Source of the DNA: Deltaproteobacteria bacterium
Lineage (GTDB): Bacteria; Myxococcota_A; Polyangia; Polyangiales; B10-G4
NCBI GenBank assembly: GCA_003647065.1
Contig: QMMC01000011.1
Span: 1-36,002 of the forward strand
Length of the DNA stretch: 36,002 nucleotides
Direction of reading: 5' to 3'
How positions within the stretch are numbered: position 1 is the stretch's first letter; each line of letters opens with the position of its first letter. Shown here piece after piece: positions 7,922-15,262 of the stretch. The position numbers and the translations under genes were made by a program. Under the pieces are notes generated by a model. The model was not told the DNA's origin, did no database searches, and saw only the letters and a list, made by a program, of their open reading frames with translations.

Positions 7922-9943
7922 TCAACTGGCCTCGGGGCTGGAGGCGCCATCGTCGGGCCAGACGTTCTCCAGGTAGCGTTCCACGGTAGCGAGGGGCTCT
8001 CGAAGGGCGTGGGCCTGGTCCTCGAGGCCGCCGATGCGGTGGTCCAACTCCTGGACGGTGGACGCAGCGCCGCGCTCGACCCCGGCGCTGCGGCCCTCGA
8101 GCTCGGTGCGCAGCTCCCCGAGGCGGGCCTCGAGGTCGTCACAGCGGGCGGCCTCGGCGACGACCTTTTCCTCGATGGCGGCGAGCTCCCAAAGCACGGC
8201 GTCCGCCGGGCCTTCTTTGCCTTCGCCGCGCCGGACCTTCTGGCGCATACCCTCCCGGAGGCTGCGCAGCTGATTCCGGCGGACGACCAGCTCTTCGAAC
8301 CCACCGCGGCACGAAGAAAGCCGGGCAGCGAGGCTGTCGATGGCCCGGCCCAGGGTGCTGCGGAAATCCCGGGCCTGACCATCGAGTTCCTCGAGGCGGC
8401 CCTGCATCACCTCGACCTCGTCGAGTTCGGGCTCGAGACTGTCGAGGCCCCGGACGACGACGGCCATCGCCTGCATCACCCGCGGGGGCGAGGGGATCTC
8501 CGTTTCGACCTCGTCGAGGCAGGCGCGGATCGCCGAATAGCGCTCGCGCCAGCGACGAACGCCGAGGAGCCCATCCCGGGAGGAGTCGCGAACGGTGGGC
8601 ACACCCTCGGCGGGGGTCGGCCCCCGGAGCTCCTCGGGGATGGTGGCGTCGACGACGGCCGGGGACGCAGGGATCGGAGGCCGGGTATAGGCGATGGTCA
8701 CCCGTGGTCCGCGGCGCGGGGACTCGGGAGGAGCGAGATTGAGGCCCGGGCCGTCGCCAGGAGCAGTGGCGCCGAGGGAGGCGGCTCCCGCGGCGGGCAA
8801 CGGGTCAGGTACATCGAGGACGGCGGCGCGTTCGCCAGCGAGTTGGGGGGTCAGGTCCGGGTCGGGCGCCGAATCGGCGGGGGATGCGGGAACCGGGGGG
8901 ACGGCCTCCATGTCCAAGAGCGTCTGCCGAGCGACGGATCCATCCTGCTCGAACTGCGGACCCCAGCCGTCTCCCCCGTCGCTCTTTTCGTCGAGACCGC
9001 CCCAACTCGCAGGCGTGCCGACGAGCTCCCAGACCCGGTCGAGCTCCTCTAGGAAGTGGAAGGCGTCTCGAAAGCGATCGTTCGGGTCCTTTTCGAGGCA
9101 TCGGAGTAGCAACTCTTCGACGACCGGGGCGACGTCGGGGTTGCGCTCCCGTGGCGGGATGGGTGGGTCGGTGACGTGCTTGACGAGGAGGTCCCCGGGG
9201 TACTCGTAGTCGAAGGGCAATGCCCCGGTGATGAGCTCGTAGAGGATGATGCCCAGCGAGTAGAGGTCGGCACGCCCGTCGATGTTCGTCGACTGGATGT
9301 ACTCCGGGGCGATGTAGCCCGGGGTGCCGAATATCTGCTGACTCCCGGTGAGGGAGGGGGCATCGAGGATCTTCGCGATTCCGAAGTCGAGGACCTTCAC
9401 GAAGTCCGGATGCTCGCGCCTCGGCACGAGGAGGATGTTCTCCGGCTTGAGGTCGCGATGGACGACGCCCATCTCATGGGCCCGGGCGAGGGCCGTGGCG
9501 CACTGCCGGGCGATGTTGAAAGCGCGCTCCACGTCCATCGGACCGTCGGCCAGGGCCGCGAGGAGCAGGTCACCGGGCACGTACTCCATCACCAGATAGA
9601 CGAGGCCATCGTCGGTTTCGCCGAAGTCCGTGATCTCGACGATGTTGGGGTGGTTGATGCGATTGACCGCCCGGGCCTCGCGGATGAAGCGGTCGCGCTG
9701 GACCGGGTCCCGGGCCAGGTCACGGCGTAGAATCTTGATCGCCATGAGGCGGTCGATCATGACGTGACGCGAAAGATAGACGCTGCTCATGCCGCCGGAG
9801 CCGAGGCGCGAGATGAGCCGGTAGCGGCCGCCGATGGTCCGTCCCAGGAGCGGATCGTGAACACGGCGCAATTCTTCGGCGTCCCGAGGACATCGAACGA
9901 TGTGGTCGGGATAGAGCTCCTGGCAGCGCGAACAGATCTTCAT
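7922..9943 (-). CDS. Ser/Thr protein kinase with N-terminal Cys knuckle and coiled-coil C-terminus
   Basis: The protein has 673 residues from MKICSRCQELYP. The first 60 codons of the track ORF overlap the Kazal lipoprotein gene region and look non-coding. CxxC plus H14 and C18 form a possible metal-binding knuckle; a standard zinc ribbon would have a fourth cysteine. The kinase domain (about 41-310) has LGSGGMSSVYL, AIK (K70), HRDLKPENIL (D164), DFG (186-188) and GTPGYIAPE, so it should be active. A Pro/Ala-rich linker follows, and residues of about 480-660 are Glu/Leu/Arg-rich heptad-like sequence (EVMQGRLEELDGQARDFRS), probably a coiled coil. No transmembrane helix is seen. It sits in the long minus-strand run, 74 bp after the Kazal gene and just before the PEGA gene. 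Confidence 0.94.
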   Translation of the reverse strand: MKICSRCQELYPDHIVRCPRDAEELRRVHDPLLGRTIGGRYRLISRLGSGGMSSVYLSRHVMIDRLMAIKILRRDLARDPVQRDRFIREARAVNRINHPNIVEITDFGETDDGLVYLVMEYVPGDLLLAALADGPMDVERAFNIARQCATALARAHEMGVVHRDLKPENILLVPRREHPDFVKVLDFGIAKILDAPSLTGSQQIFGTPGYIAPEYIQSTNIDGRADLYSLGIILYELITGALPFDYEYPGDLLVKHVTDPPIPPRERNPDVAPVVEELLLRCLEKDPNDRFRDAFHFLEELDRVWELVGTPASWGGLDEKSDGGDGWGPQFEQDGSVARQTLLDMEAVPPVPASPADSAPDPDLTPQLAGERAAVLDVPDPLPAAGAASLGATAPGDGPGLNLAPPESPRRGPRVTIAYTRPPIPASPAVVDATIPEELRGPTPAEGVPTVRDSSRDGLLGVRRWRERYSAIRACLDEVETEIPSPPRVMQAMAVVVRGLDSLEPELDEVEVMQGRLEELDGQARDFRSTLGRAIDSLAARLSSCRGGFEELVVRRNQLRSLREGMRQKVRRGEGKEGPADAVLWELAAIEEKVVAEAARCDDLEARLGELRTELEGRSAGVERGAASTVQELDHRIGGLEDQAHALREPLATVERYLENVWPDDGASSPEAS

Positions 9944-10016
9944 GCCGGGCGATCCAGAGTAGACCGACCGAGCAAGATCGGGAACCGGCCAGTTCGCCGG
10001 CCAGTTCGGTGGGCGC

Positions 10017-10610
10017 TCAGGCGGCGTCGCCGGCGTCGGCGGACGCATCAGAGCCAGCGTCCGCAGCGGCGTCACCGCCCGCATCGGCGGCGGCATCGGA
10101 GCCGGCATCGACGGGAACACCGCTGTCGACGCACATTCCCGAGTGATCCACGCTCATCCCGGACCGGGCGGCCTCGCAGGAGCTCGTATAGGTCTGGCGG
10201 TCACATCCACAGACAGGGGCAAGGACGCCATCGCACCGGATGGGACGCTCGACGCACGCGCCGGCGGCCGCGCCGCACGCCGTCACCATGCAGTAGCCCA
10301 TGCCGCAGTCGTCGCCCGCGGGATCGCAGGACATCGTGCCGTCCATGGCGGCGTCAGTGCCGCCGTCGGTGCTGGCATCGGTGCTGGCGTCGGTACTGGC
10401 GTCAGGCCGGTCCGCGACGCCGCAGCGCTCGTCCGGACCGAGGCATCGGCCCCGGGCCGTCGAAGACGCGGTGGTCTTGCAGCAGACGAGGCCCGACGAG
10501 CAGTCGCCGTCCGCAAAACAAACCTCTCCATGGCCCGCGGGGCAGCCCAGGAGAAAGAGGGCAGCGAGGGGCAAGAGGATCGCGAGGATCTTGGACGCGG
10601 GGCTCGTCAT
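10017..10610 (-). CDS. Kazal-domain lipoprotein
   Basis: The 197-residue protein has a lipobox (LAALFLLGC). An N-terminal Cys cluster ([14 protein letters not shown]) is followed by Asp/Ser/Thr repeats ([18 protein letters not shown]). Residues of about 125-160 match the Kazal protease-inhibitor pattern: [20 protein letters not shown], then [10 protein letters not shown]. The tail is again Asp/Ala/Gly-rich ([19 protein letters not shown]). Kazal domains bind serine proteases in eukaryotes, and bacterial copies on lipoproteins are usually of unknown target. Exposure on the cell surface and protection against proteases, its own or those of prey, is a reasonable guess. It is located between the sulfatase-modifying-factor-fold gene and the kinase gene on the same strand. 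Confidence 0.85.
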   Translation of the reverse strand: MTSPASKILAILLPLAALFLLGCPAGHGEVCFADGDCSSGLVCCKTTASSTARGRCLGPDERCGVADRPDASTDASTDASTDGGTDAAMDGTMSCDPAGDDCGMGYCMVTACGAAAGACVERPIRCDGVLAPVCGCDRQTYTSSCEAARSGMSVDHSGMCVDSGVPVDAGSDAAADAGGDAAADAGSDASADAGDAA

Positions 10611-10712
10611 GGCGCGCGGAGCATAATCCCCCCGCGCGAGGGAGTCGAGCGGGTAAAAAGGGGAGTTATTCTGCGGAAATCACGGGTCCCGGCGGAAGGT
10701 CGGGGGCAGAAA

Positions 10713-11600
10713 TCAGGGCGGATCGTAGGCGCAGCGGAAGCCCAGGTCCGGGGCGGTGCCCCCCTCCCCGACCCGAAAGCGATAGGCGCTGCGCATGGTG
10801 AAGGCCGGGGAGCGCCAGGATCCCCCGCGGACGACCCGGTCCCCGCCGGTCATCGCGCCGGTGGGATGGACGACCGTGCCCGCGGCGTAGGCGTCGTGGG
10901 CGTAGAGGTCGGCGGTCCACTCCCAGACGTTGCCCGCGAGGTCGTGGACGCCGTAGGGGCTCACGGCGCTCGGGTGAGACCCTACCCGGGCCGCGTAGCG
11001 CGCGCCGTCGATGTCGTCCGGCCGATTGAAGCCGATCCCGTGGTTGGCGAGGCGGTCGTTGTAGACGTTCCCCCAGGGGAAGGTCCGGCCGTCGTCGCCC
11101 CGGGCGGCGTGCTCCCACTCGGCCTCGGTCGGCAGGCGCCCGCCGACGAAGCGACAATAGCGGAGCGCCTGGCGATGGGTCACGCCGGTTACGGGATGGG
11201 CCTCTTGGGAGAGGCGCTCGTCGTCGGCGGAGACCCGCGACGGCGTGCACGCCCCGGCCGCGACGCAGCGCCGATGGGCGGCGACGGTCACCTCGAAGCG
11301 GTCGATGCCGTAGGCCGCGAGGTGGACCCGCTGCTCGGGTCGTTCGGCGGCGAAGAACTCGGGGTGGCAGAGTTCGCGCACCTCGGGGAGCGGTGAAGTG
11401 CGCTCGCAGAGCGCGACCGCCTCGACGATCTCGTCGTCGGAGCTGCCGCGGACGAAGCTCGCGGCCTCGATCCACGCGATCGCCGGGGCCGCGACGCGCA
11501 GCGTATGGGGCCCAGAGGCCGGGGGCACCGCCGGGGGGCTGACGGCCGTCGTGCCCAAGAACTCGAAGAAGAGCAGGGCGATGGCGTGGACGAAGAGCAC
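10713..11600 (-). CDS. sulfatase-modifying-factor (FGE)-fold protein lacking the catalytic cysteines
   Basis: The 295-residue protein starts with a hydrophobic N-terminus (MLFVHAIALLFFEFLGT), probably an anchor or signal. The FGE-sulfatase domain follows: FEVTVAAHRRCV, HPVTGVTHRQALRYCRFVGGRLPTE, AEWEHAARG, FPWGN, GVHDLAGNVWEWT, and the end RGGSWRSPAFTMRSAYRFR...GFRCA. True formylglycine-generating enzymes carry two cysteines in the segment after GGSW (pattern LCHxxYC). Both are absent here, so it is not expected to make formylglycine. Such proteins may be binding or other oxidoreductase members of the family. It follows the Lgt-family gene after 9 bp, so the two are almost certainly co-transcribed. 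Confidence 0.87.
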   Translation of the reverse strand: MLFVHAIALLFFEFLGTTAVSPPAVPPASGPHTLRVAAPAIAWIEAASFVRGSSDDEIVEAVALCERTSPLPEVRELCHPEFFAAERPEQRVHLAAYGIDRFEVTVAAHRRCVAAGACTPSRVSADDERLSQEAHPVTGVTHRQALRYCRFVGGRLPTEAEWEHAARGDDGRTFPWGNVYNDRLANHGIGFNRPDDIDGARYAARVGSHPSAVSPYGVHDLAGNVWEWTADLYAHDAYAAGTVVHPTGAMTGGDRVVRGGSWRSPAFTMRSAYRFRVGEGGTAPDLGFRCAYDPP

Positions 11601-11609
11601 GGGAGTGTT

Positions 11610-12392
11610 CTACGCGACGGGGGGCCGCGGGGGTAGAGGGCGCAGGAGTAGCGCGGCGACGGAGCCTGCGATGAGCACGAGGGCGACGAGCTGACTCGTC
11701 GATACCGCGCCGCCAAAATAGACCCCGCGGGCCGCGTCTCCGCGGAAGAGCTCGATGACGAAGCGTAAAACCCCGTAGGCGGCGCCGTAGGCCAGGAGCC
11801 GACGACCGGCCCCGACAGAACCGAGGGGCACGAGGGCAAAGACCAGGGCCAGCACCAGGAGCCCGGCGCCTTCGTAGAGCGGGGTCGGGTGGCGCAAGAT
11901 CGAGGGGTGGGCGCCGGGGGCGAGGGGATGCGTATACAGGACCGCGAGGGGCCCCTCCGACGGCGCGCCGTAGCAGCAGCCCCCGAGGAAGCAGCCGAGG
12001 CGGCCGACCGCATGGGAGGCGGCTAGGCCTGGAGGGCTGAGGTCTGCGAGCAGGCCGAAGGGGAGGCCGAAGGCCCGGCAGCTGAGATAGAGCGCGACGG
12101 CCGCTCCGGCGGGGGCCCCGAAGAAGACGTCGCCGGGCTGGGTGATGGCGCCCATGGGCGTGCCCGTGCGCACCCACTCGACGAGCACGAAGAGTAAGAA
12201 CGCGCCGGTCCCGGCGCCGGCGCAGACGAAGCCCAGGGTGGCGATGGTCGCGCCGACGTCGAGGCGCGCCCGGGCCGCGGCCCGGACCACGAGGCCGGTC
12301 ATGACCAGGATGGCCACGGTGAGCATCACGCCGTAGTTGCCGATGGGGCGGGCGACGTCGCCGAGCTCCACGACCGTCAGGATCGGGTCCAC
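11610..12392 (-). CDS. Lgt family prolipoprotein diacylglyceryl transferase-like membrane protein
   Basis: The 260-residue protein has about seven hydrophobic segments. The Lgt signature region is visible: ASHAVGRLGCFLGGCCYG (compare HxGRxGNFxNxE in classical Lgt), then HPTPLYEGAGLL and the late FVIELFRGD motif. Lgt transfers diacylglycerol from phosphatidylglycerol to the lipobox cysteine in the inner membrane. The GRLGCFLGGCCYG variant is a diverged form, so the substrate may differ, and whether it is the cell's main Lgt cannot be told from this window. It starts with GTG only 2 bp after the stop of the DUF4190-like gene, which suggests translational coupling. The abundance of lipoproteins around it fits an envelope role. 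Confidence 0.85.
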   Translation of the reverse strand: MDPILTVVELGDVARPIGNYGVMLTVAILVMTGLVVRAAARARLDVGATIATLGFVCAGAGTGAFLLFVLVEWVRTGTPMGAITQPGDVFFGAPAGAAVALYLSCRAFGLPFGLLADLSPPGLAASHAVGRLGCFLGGCCYGAPSEGPLAVLYTHPLAPGAHPSILRHPTPLYEGAGLLVLALVFALVPLGSVGAGRRLLAYGAAYGVLRFVIELFRGDAARGVYFGGAVSTSQLVALVLIAGSVAALLLRPLPPRPPVA

Positions 12393-12393
12393 G

Positions 12394-13086
12394 CTACTCC
12401 GCGGGGTCGGAGGGCGGATCTCCGAGGAGCGTCGGGATCTTCAGCGCGTTGTGACGTCCGTTTTCTGGCGTGTCTGCGCCCTCGGATGGCTGTTCGGCTT
12501 GAGGAGCATCGCGGTCACTGCCGAAGATTTGCGGGGTCTTCAGCGCGTTGTGACGTCCGTTTTCTGGCGTGTCTGCGCCCTCGGCGGTCGGATCCATCGG
12601 CGGCGGCGGGAAGACCGGGGGCGGCGCGTTCGGATCGACGGGGTCCGCGTTCACGTCCGGGTCGACCGCGTCCGGATCCACCGCGTCCGGATCGACCAGC
12701 GTGTCGTCCCGAAGATCATCGGGCCCGGAGTTGGGGTCGTGGCGCATGAAGACCCCACCATCCCGATAGACCTGGAAGTTGTTGTTGTTCGGGTCGGCGA
12801 CGTTGGCGGACATGCACGCGTTGCAGAGGCCGCAGGTGAGGGCCACGAGGACCGAGGGGATGAGGGCGACGACGCTCACGATGATCCCGCCCGTAGCGGC
12901 CCCAGCGGGTTGCCCTTCGGCCTTGGCCCGGCTGAGGGCGATGCCCCCGGTGATCACCCCCGCGAGGCCGAGGAGCGGCGCGGCGAAGGAGAGCACGGTG
13001 CCCAGGAAGGGAACGAACGAGAGGAAGAAGCCCCCGAACATGAAGAGCAGGCAGAGGACGCCGAGGATGATCGAAGCTATGCCCAT
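12394..13086 (-). CDS. DUF4190-like membrane protein with duplicated C-terminal peptide
   Basis: The 230-residue protein has an N-terminal DUF4190-like part with two or three hydrophobic helices (MGIASIILGVLCLLFMFGG, FAAPLLGLAGVITGGIALSRAK, GGIIVSVVALIPSVLVAL). It is followed by a short Cys cluster (CGLCNACMS). The rest is a hydrophilic Asp/Pro-rich tail (VDPDAVDPDAVDPDVNADPVDP). The final 60 residues contain the peptide GADTPENGRHNALK twice, 33 residues apart, from a perfect 48-bp DNA repeat. No function is known. It begins 33 bp after the alpha/beta hydrolase gene and ends 2 bp before the Lgt-family gene. Confidence 0.8.
   Translation of the reverse strand: MGIASIILGVLCLLFMFGGFFLSFVPFLGTVLSFAAPLLGLAGVITGGIALSRAKAEGQPAGAATGGIIVSVVALIPSVLVALTCGLCNACMSANVADPNNNNFQVYRDGGVFMRHDPNSGPDDLRDDTLVDPDAVDPDAVDPDVNADPVDPNAPPPVFPPPPMDPTAEGADTPENGRHNALKTPQIFGSDRDAPQAEQPSEGADTPENGRHNALKIPTLLGDPPSDPAE
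12438..12584. repeat. perfect 48-bp direct repeat, two copies 99 bp apart
   Basis: The 48-base block beginning TCTTCAGCGCGTTGTGACGT occurs identically at 12438-12485 and 12537-12584, with a 51-bp spacer. The period of 99 bp is 33 codons, so the repeat is in frame in the minus-strand gene and duplicates GADTPENGRHNALK. The lack of any difference, including at silent positions, points to a recent duplication or to gene conversion. Confidence 0.95.
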
Positions 13087-13119
13087 GGCACCGGGAGGGT
13101 AGCACCTCCCGTCAGGAGA

Positions 13120-14232
13120 TCATTCGCTGGGCAACACGCCGAGATGAGTGAGCAGGGTGCACGTCGCAGCGCGCTTCTCCGGCGCCCGAGTCAGGAGACC
13201 AAATCCGTGACCGGCGCCCTCGAGCTCGATGTAGGTAACAGGTGATGCAACAGCGCGCAGCGCGCTGACCATGGCCCGGGCCTGGCCCGCCTGGAGGACG
13301 ATGTCGTCCGTGCCGTGCACGACCAGCCCCGGCGGGTCGGCGGCGTCGACGTGGGTGATCGGCGAGGCGAGGGCCGCATCGCCTCCGCCGAGGAAGGCGT
13401 CGACGACCCGGCGCGTGGGCACCGAGTAAGGGGCCTCGGGGCGCATGTCGAAGGCGCCGAAGTACGCGACCCAGGAGTCGACCCGGGGCGAGGCGTCGAT
13501 GGTGCACGAGCCGTCGTCGAGGGCGTCAGCGTCGGCGGCGGTGCCGAGGAGCGCCGCGAGGTGGCCGCCGGCGGAGGCTCCGACGGCGACGACGCGTTCG
13601 AGGTCGAGGTGGTGTTCTTCGCCGTGGGCGCGCAGCCAGCGCACGGCGCAGCGCACATCGGAGACCGCTGCCGGGAAGGGGTGGCGGGGGGCGAGGCGGT
13701 AGTCGAGGCTGGCGGCGGCGACCCCGTGGCTCGCGAAGAGGCGCCGGACCCGGGCGAAGTCGTCTTTGTCCCCGCCGCGCCAGCCGCCTCCGTGGATCAG
13801 GACGGCGACCGGGTGGGGCCCCGGTCCGTCGGGTACGGAGAGGTCGAGCTCGAGGGTGCGGCCCGGGGCCCGGACGTAAGGCTGGTCCAGGAGCTCGTGG
13901 GTTGGGCGGCTCCGGTCGATGCCCCGGGGCAAGGCGCACTCTTCGACTCGGCGGGGCGGGGCCCGAGGGGGGGCCTCCGGGGGCGTCGGTCCCAAGAAGG
14001 CGAACGGGCGACGTGAGTCGACGGGAGCCGGGATTGGGACCGGAGGCTCACCGGGGACGACGGGGACGACGGGAGCATCGGGGCCCGGCGGGGCCGGAAC
14101 CACAGGCTCGGCGGCGGCTGGTGCTTCCGGGGGCGCCGGGGCCGGGGCCTCGGCCTGGGGGACCGAGCCGGCGTCACAAGCGCCTATGAAAAGTGGGGCG
14201 AAGAGGACTACCCGGAGAACTACCGAAGGCAC
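13120..14232 (-). CDS. alpha/beta-hydrolase lipoprotein (esterase/lipase, BD-FAE or HSL type)
   Basis: The protein has 370 residues from a GTG at 14232, which starts a lipoprotein signal (VVLFAPLFIGAC, Cys19). Residues 20-100 are a Pro/Ala linker. The hydrolase domain has the HGGGW oxyanion motif (148-152), the nucleophile GASAGG (S220), HGTDD for the acid residue and GAGHGF for the histidine, so the triad looks intact. It resembles carboxylesterases of the HSL/BD-FAE group. It probably acts on small esters or acylated polymers at the cell envelope. Its linker contains the in-frame 54-bp dispersed element (residues of about 64-82, VPIPAPVDSRRPFAFLGP). The upstream part of the 579-residue track ORF is antisense to era and is excluded. 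Confidence 0.87.
   Translation of the reverse strand: MPSVVLRVVLFAPLFIGACDAGSVPQAEAPAPAPPEAPAAAEPVVPAPPGPDAPVVPVVPGEPPVPIPAPVDSRRPFAFLGPTPPEAPPRAPPRRVEECALPRGIDRSRPTHELLDQPYVRAPGRTLELDLSVPDGPGPHPVAVLIHGGGWRGGDKDDFARVRRLFASHGVAAASLDYRLAPRHPFPAAVSDVRCAVRWLRAHGEEHHLDLERVVAVGASAGGHLAALLGTAADADALDDGSCTIDASPRVDSWVAYFGAFDMRPEAPYSVPTRRVVDAFLGGGDAALASPITHVDAADPPGLVVHGTDDIVLQAGQARAMVSALRAVASPVTYIELEGAGHGFGLLTRAPEKRAATCTLLTHLGVLPSE
13988..14041. repeat. dispersed 54-bp element with 8-bp terminal inverted repeats, copy A
   Basis: It begins GGTCCCAA and ends TTGGGACC, a perfect 8-bp inverted pair. It matches copy B at 35799-35852 in opposite orientation at 50 of 54 bases, and the match continues for six bases (GCCTCC) and one base outside the termini. 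It lies inside the Pro-rich linker of the hydrolase gene and keeps the frame open (54 = 18 codons). Confidence 0.85.
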
Positions 14233-14326
14233 CGAAACACGGTAGCAGCGCTCGGCCCCGGAGCCCCACAAATGGCCCCAACTTCGCCTCGACCGCCTCC
14301 GGGTCAGGCGCCATAGTCCCGCCGCT

Positions 14327-15262
14327 GTGAGCAAGGAAGAACAGAGTGAAGCGGGCCCCCGGGGCGGGCGCTGCGCCATCGTCGGGCGCCCCAACGTGGG
14401 CAAGTCCACCCTGCTCAACGCAATCCTCGGGCAAAAGCTCGCCATCGCGACGGCGAAGCCCGGCACGACCCGGAGCAACGTCCTCGGCGTCGCCCACCGG
14501 GACGACCCGCCGACCCAGGTGGCCTTCGTCGATACGCCCGGCATGGGCAAGGCCAAGACGGCGCTCCACCGGGTCCTCGGCGATACGGCCCGGGCGGGCC
14601 TCCTCGACGCCGACGTCATCTTGATGATGACCGACAAGGTCGAAGACTGGAACGCCAAGCGCCACCCGGGGGACCAGACGGTCCTCGAGGCGTGCCGGAT
14701 GATCGGCGTCCCGATCATCGTGGTCATCAACAAGGTCGACCAGGTCACCCCCCGGGAGCGGCTGCTTCCCATCCTCGAGAAATGGCTCGGTGAAGAGGGC
14801 GTCGTGGCCGTCGTGCCGACCTCGGCGACCCGGGGCACCAACCTCGCCGAGCTCTTCACCGAGATCCGCGAGCACCTCCCCGAGGGCCTGCTCTACGAGG
14901 ACGGCGAGACCCTCACCGACCGGCCGATGCGCTTCTTCGCCGCCGAGCTCATCCGCGAAGCCGTGATGAACCACACCCGGGCCGAGGTGCCCTACGGCGC
15001 CGCGGTGCAGCTCGACGAATACTCCGACGAGCCGAAGATCACCCGTATCAGGGCCACGGTGATCGTCGAGAAGGACTCCCACAAGGGAATCGTCATCGGC
15101 AAGAAGGGCGCGCTGCTCAAGACCATCGCCACCGAAGCCCGGGAACAGATCGAGAGCTTCATCCAGCGGAAGGTCTTCCTCGAAGTGTGGGTGAAGGTCG
15201 TCCCGGGGTGGACCAACGATCCCCGCCGGGTCCGGGAGCTGGTGAGCGAGGACGACACGTGA
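14327..15262 (+). CDS. era: GTPase Era
   Basis: Era is a Ras-like GTPase that binds 16S rRNA and matures the 30S subunit. The 311-residue protein has G1 GRPNVGKST, a G2 threonine in PGTTRSN, G3 DTPGMGK, G4 NKVD and G5 TSAT. It then has the Era linker and a C-terminal KH domain, including RATVIVEKDSHKGIVIGKKGALLK with the GxxG-type loop and the late FLEVWVKVVPGW. The start is GTG at 14327, as in the track. Its TGA overlaps the GTG start of der (GTGA), so the two are translationally coupled. It diverges from the hydrolase gene across a 94-bp gap that should hold both promoters, though no clear -35/-10 pair was identified. Confidence 0.97.
   Translation: MSKEEQSEAGPRGGRCAIVGRPNVGKSTLLNAILGQKLAIATAKPGTTRSNVLGVAHRDDPPTQVAFVDTPGMGKAKTALHRVLGDTARAGLLDADVILMMTDKVEDWNAKRHPGDQTVLEACRMIGVPIIVVINKVDQVTPRERLLPILEKWLGEEGVVAVVPTSATRGTNLAELFTEIREHLPEGLLYEDGETLTDRPMRFFAAELIREAVMNHTRAEVPYGAAVQLDEYSDEPKITRIRATVIVEKDSHKGIVIGKKGALLKTIATEAREQIESFIQRKVFLEVWVKVVPGWTNDPRRVRELVSEDDT

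Noticed and set aside
5528-9052. 1174-residue plus-strand ORF
   Set aside because: It is antisense to the lipoprotein, PEGA and kinase genes, which have clear motifs; the translation is Gly/Arg/Asp/His-rich with no domain. It is a GC-rich shadow.
10713-11600. functional formylglycine-generating enzyme
   Set aside because: The two catalytic cysteines expected after GGSW are missing, and no sulfatase gene is nearby.
13315-14245. plus-strand ORFs containing GPKKANGRRESTGAGIGTG
   Set aside because: They are antisense to the hydrolase gene; the peptide is simply the other-strand reading of the 54-bp dispersed element.
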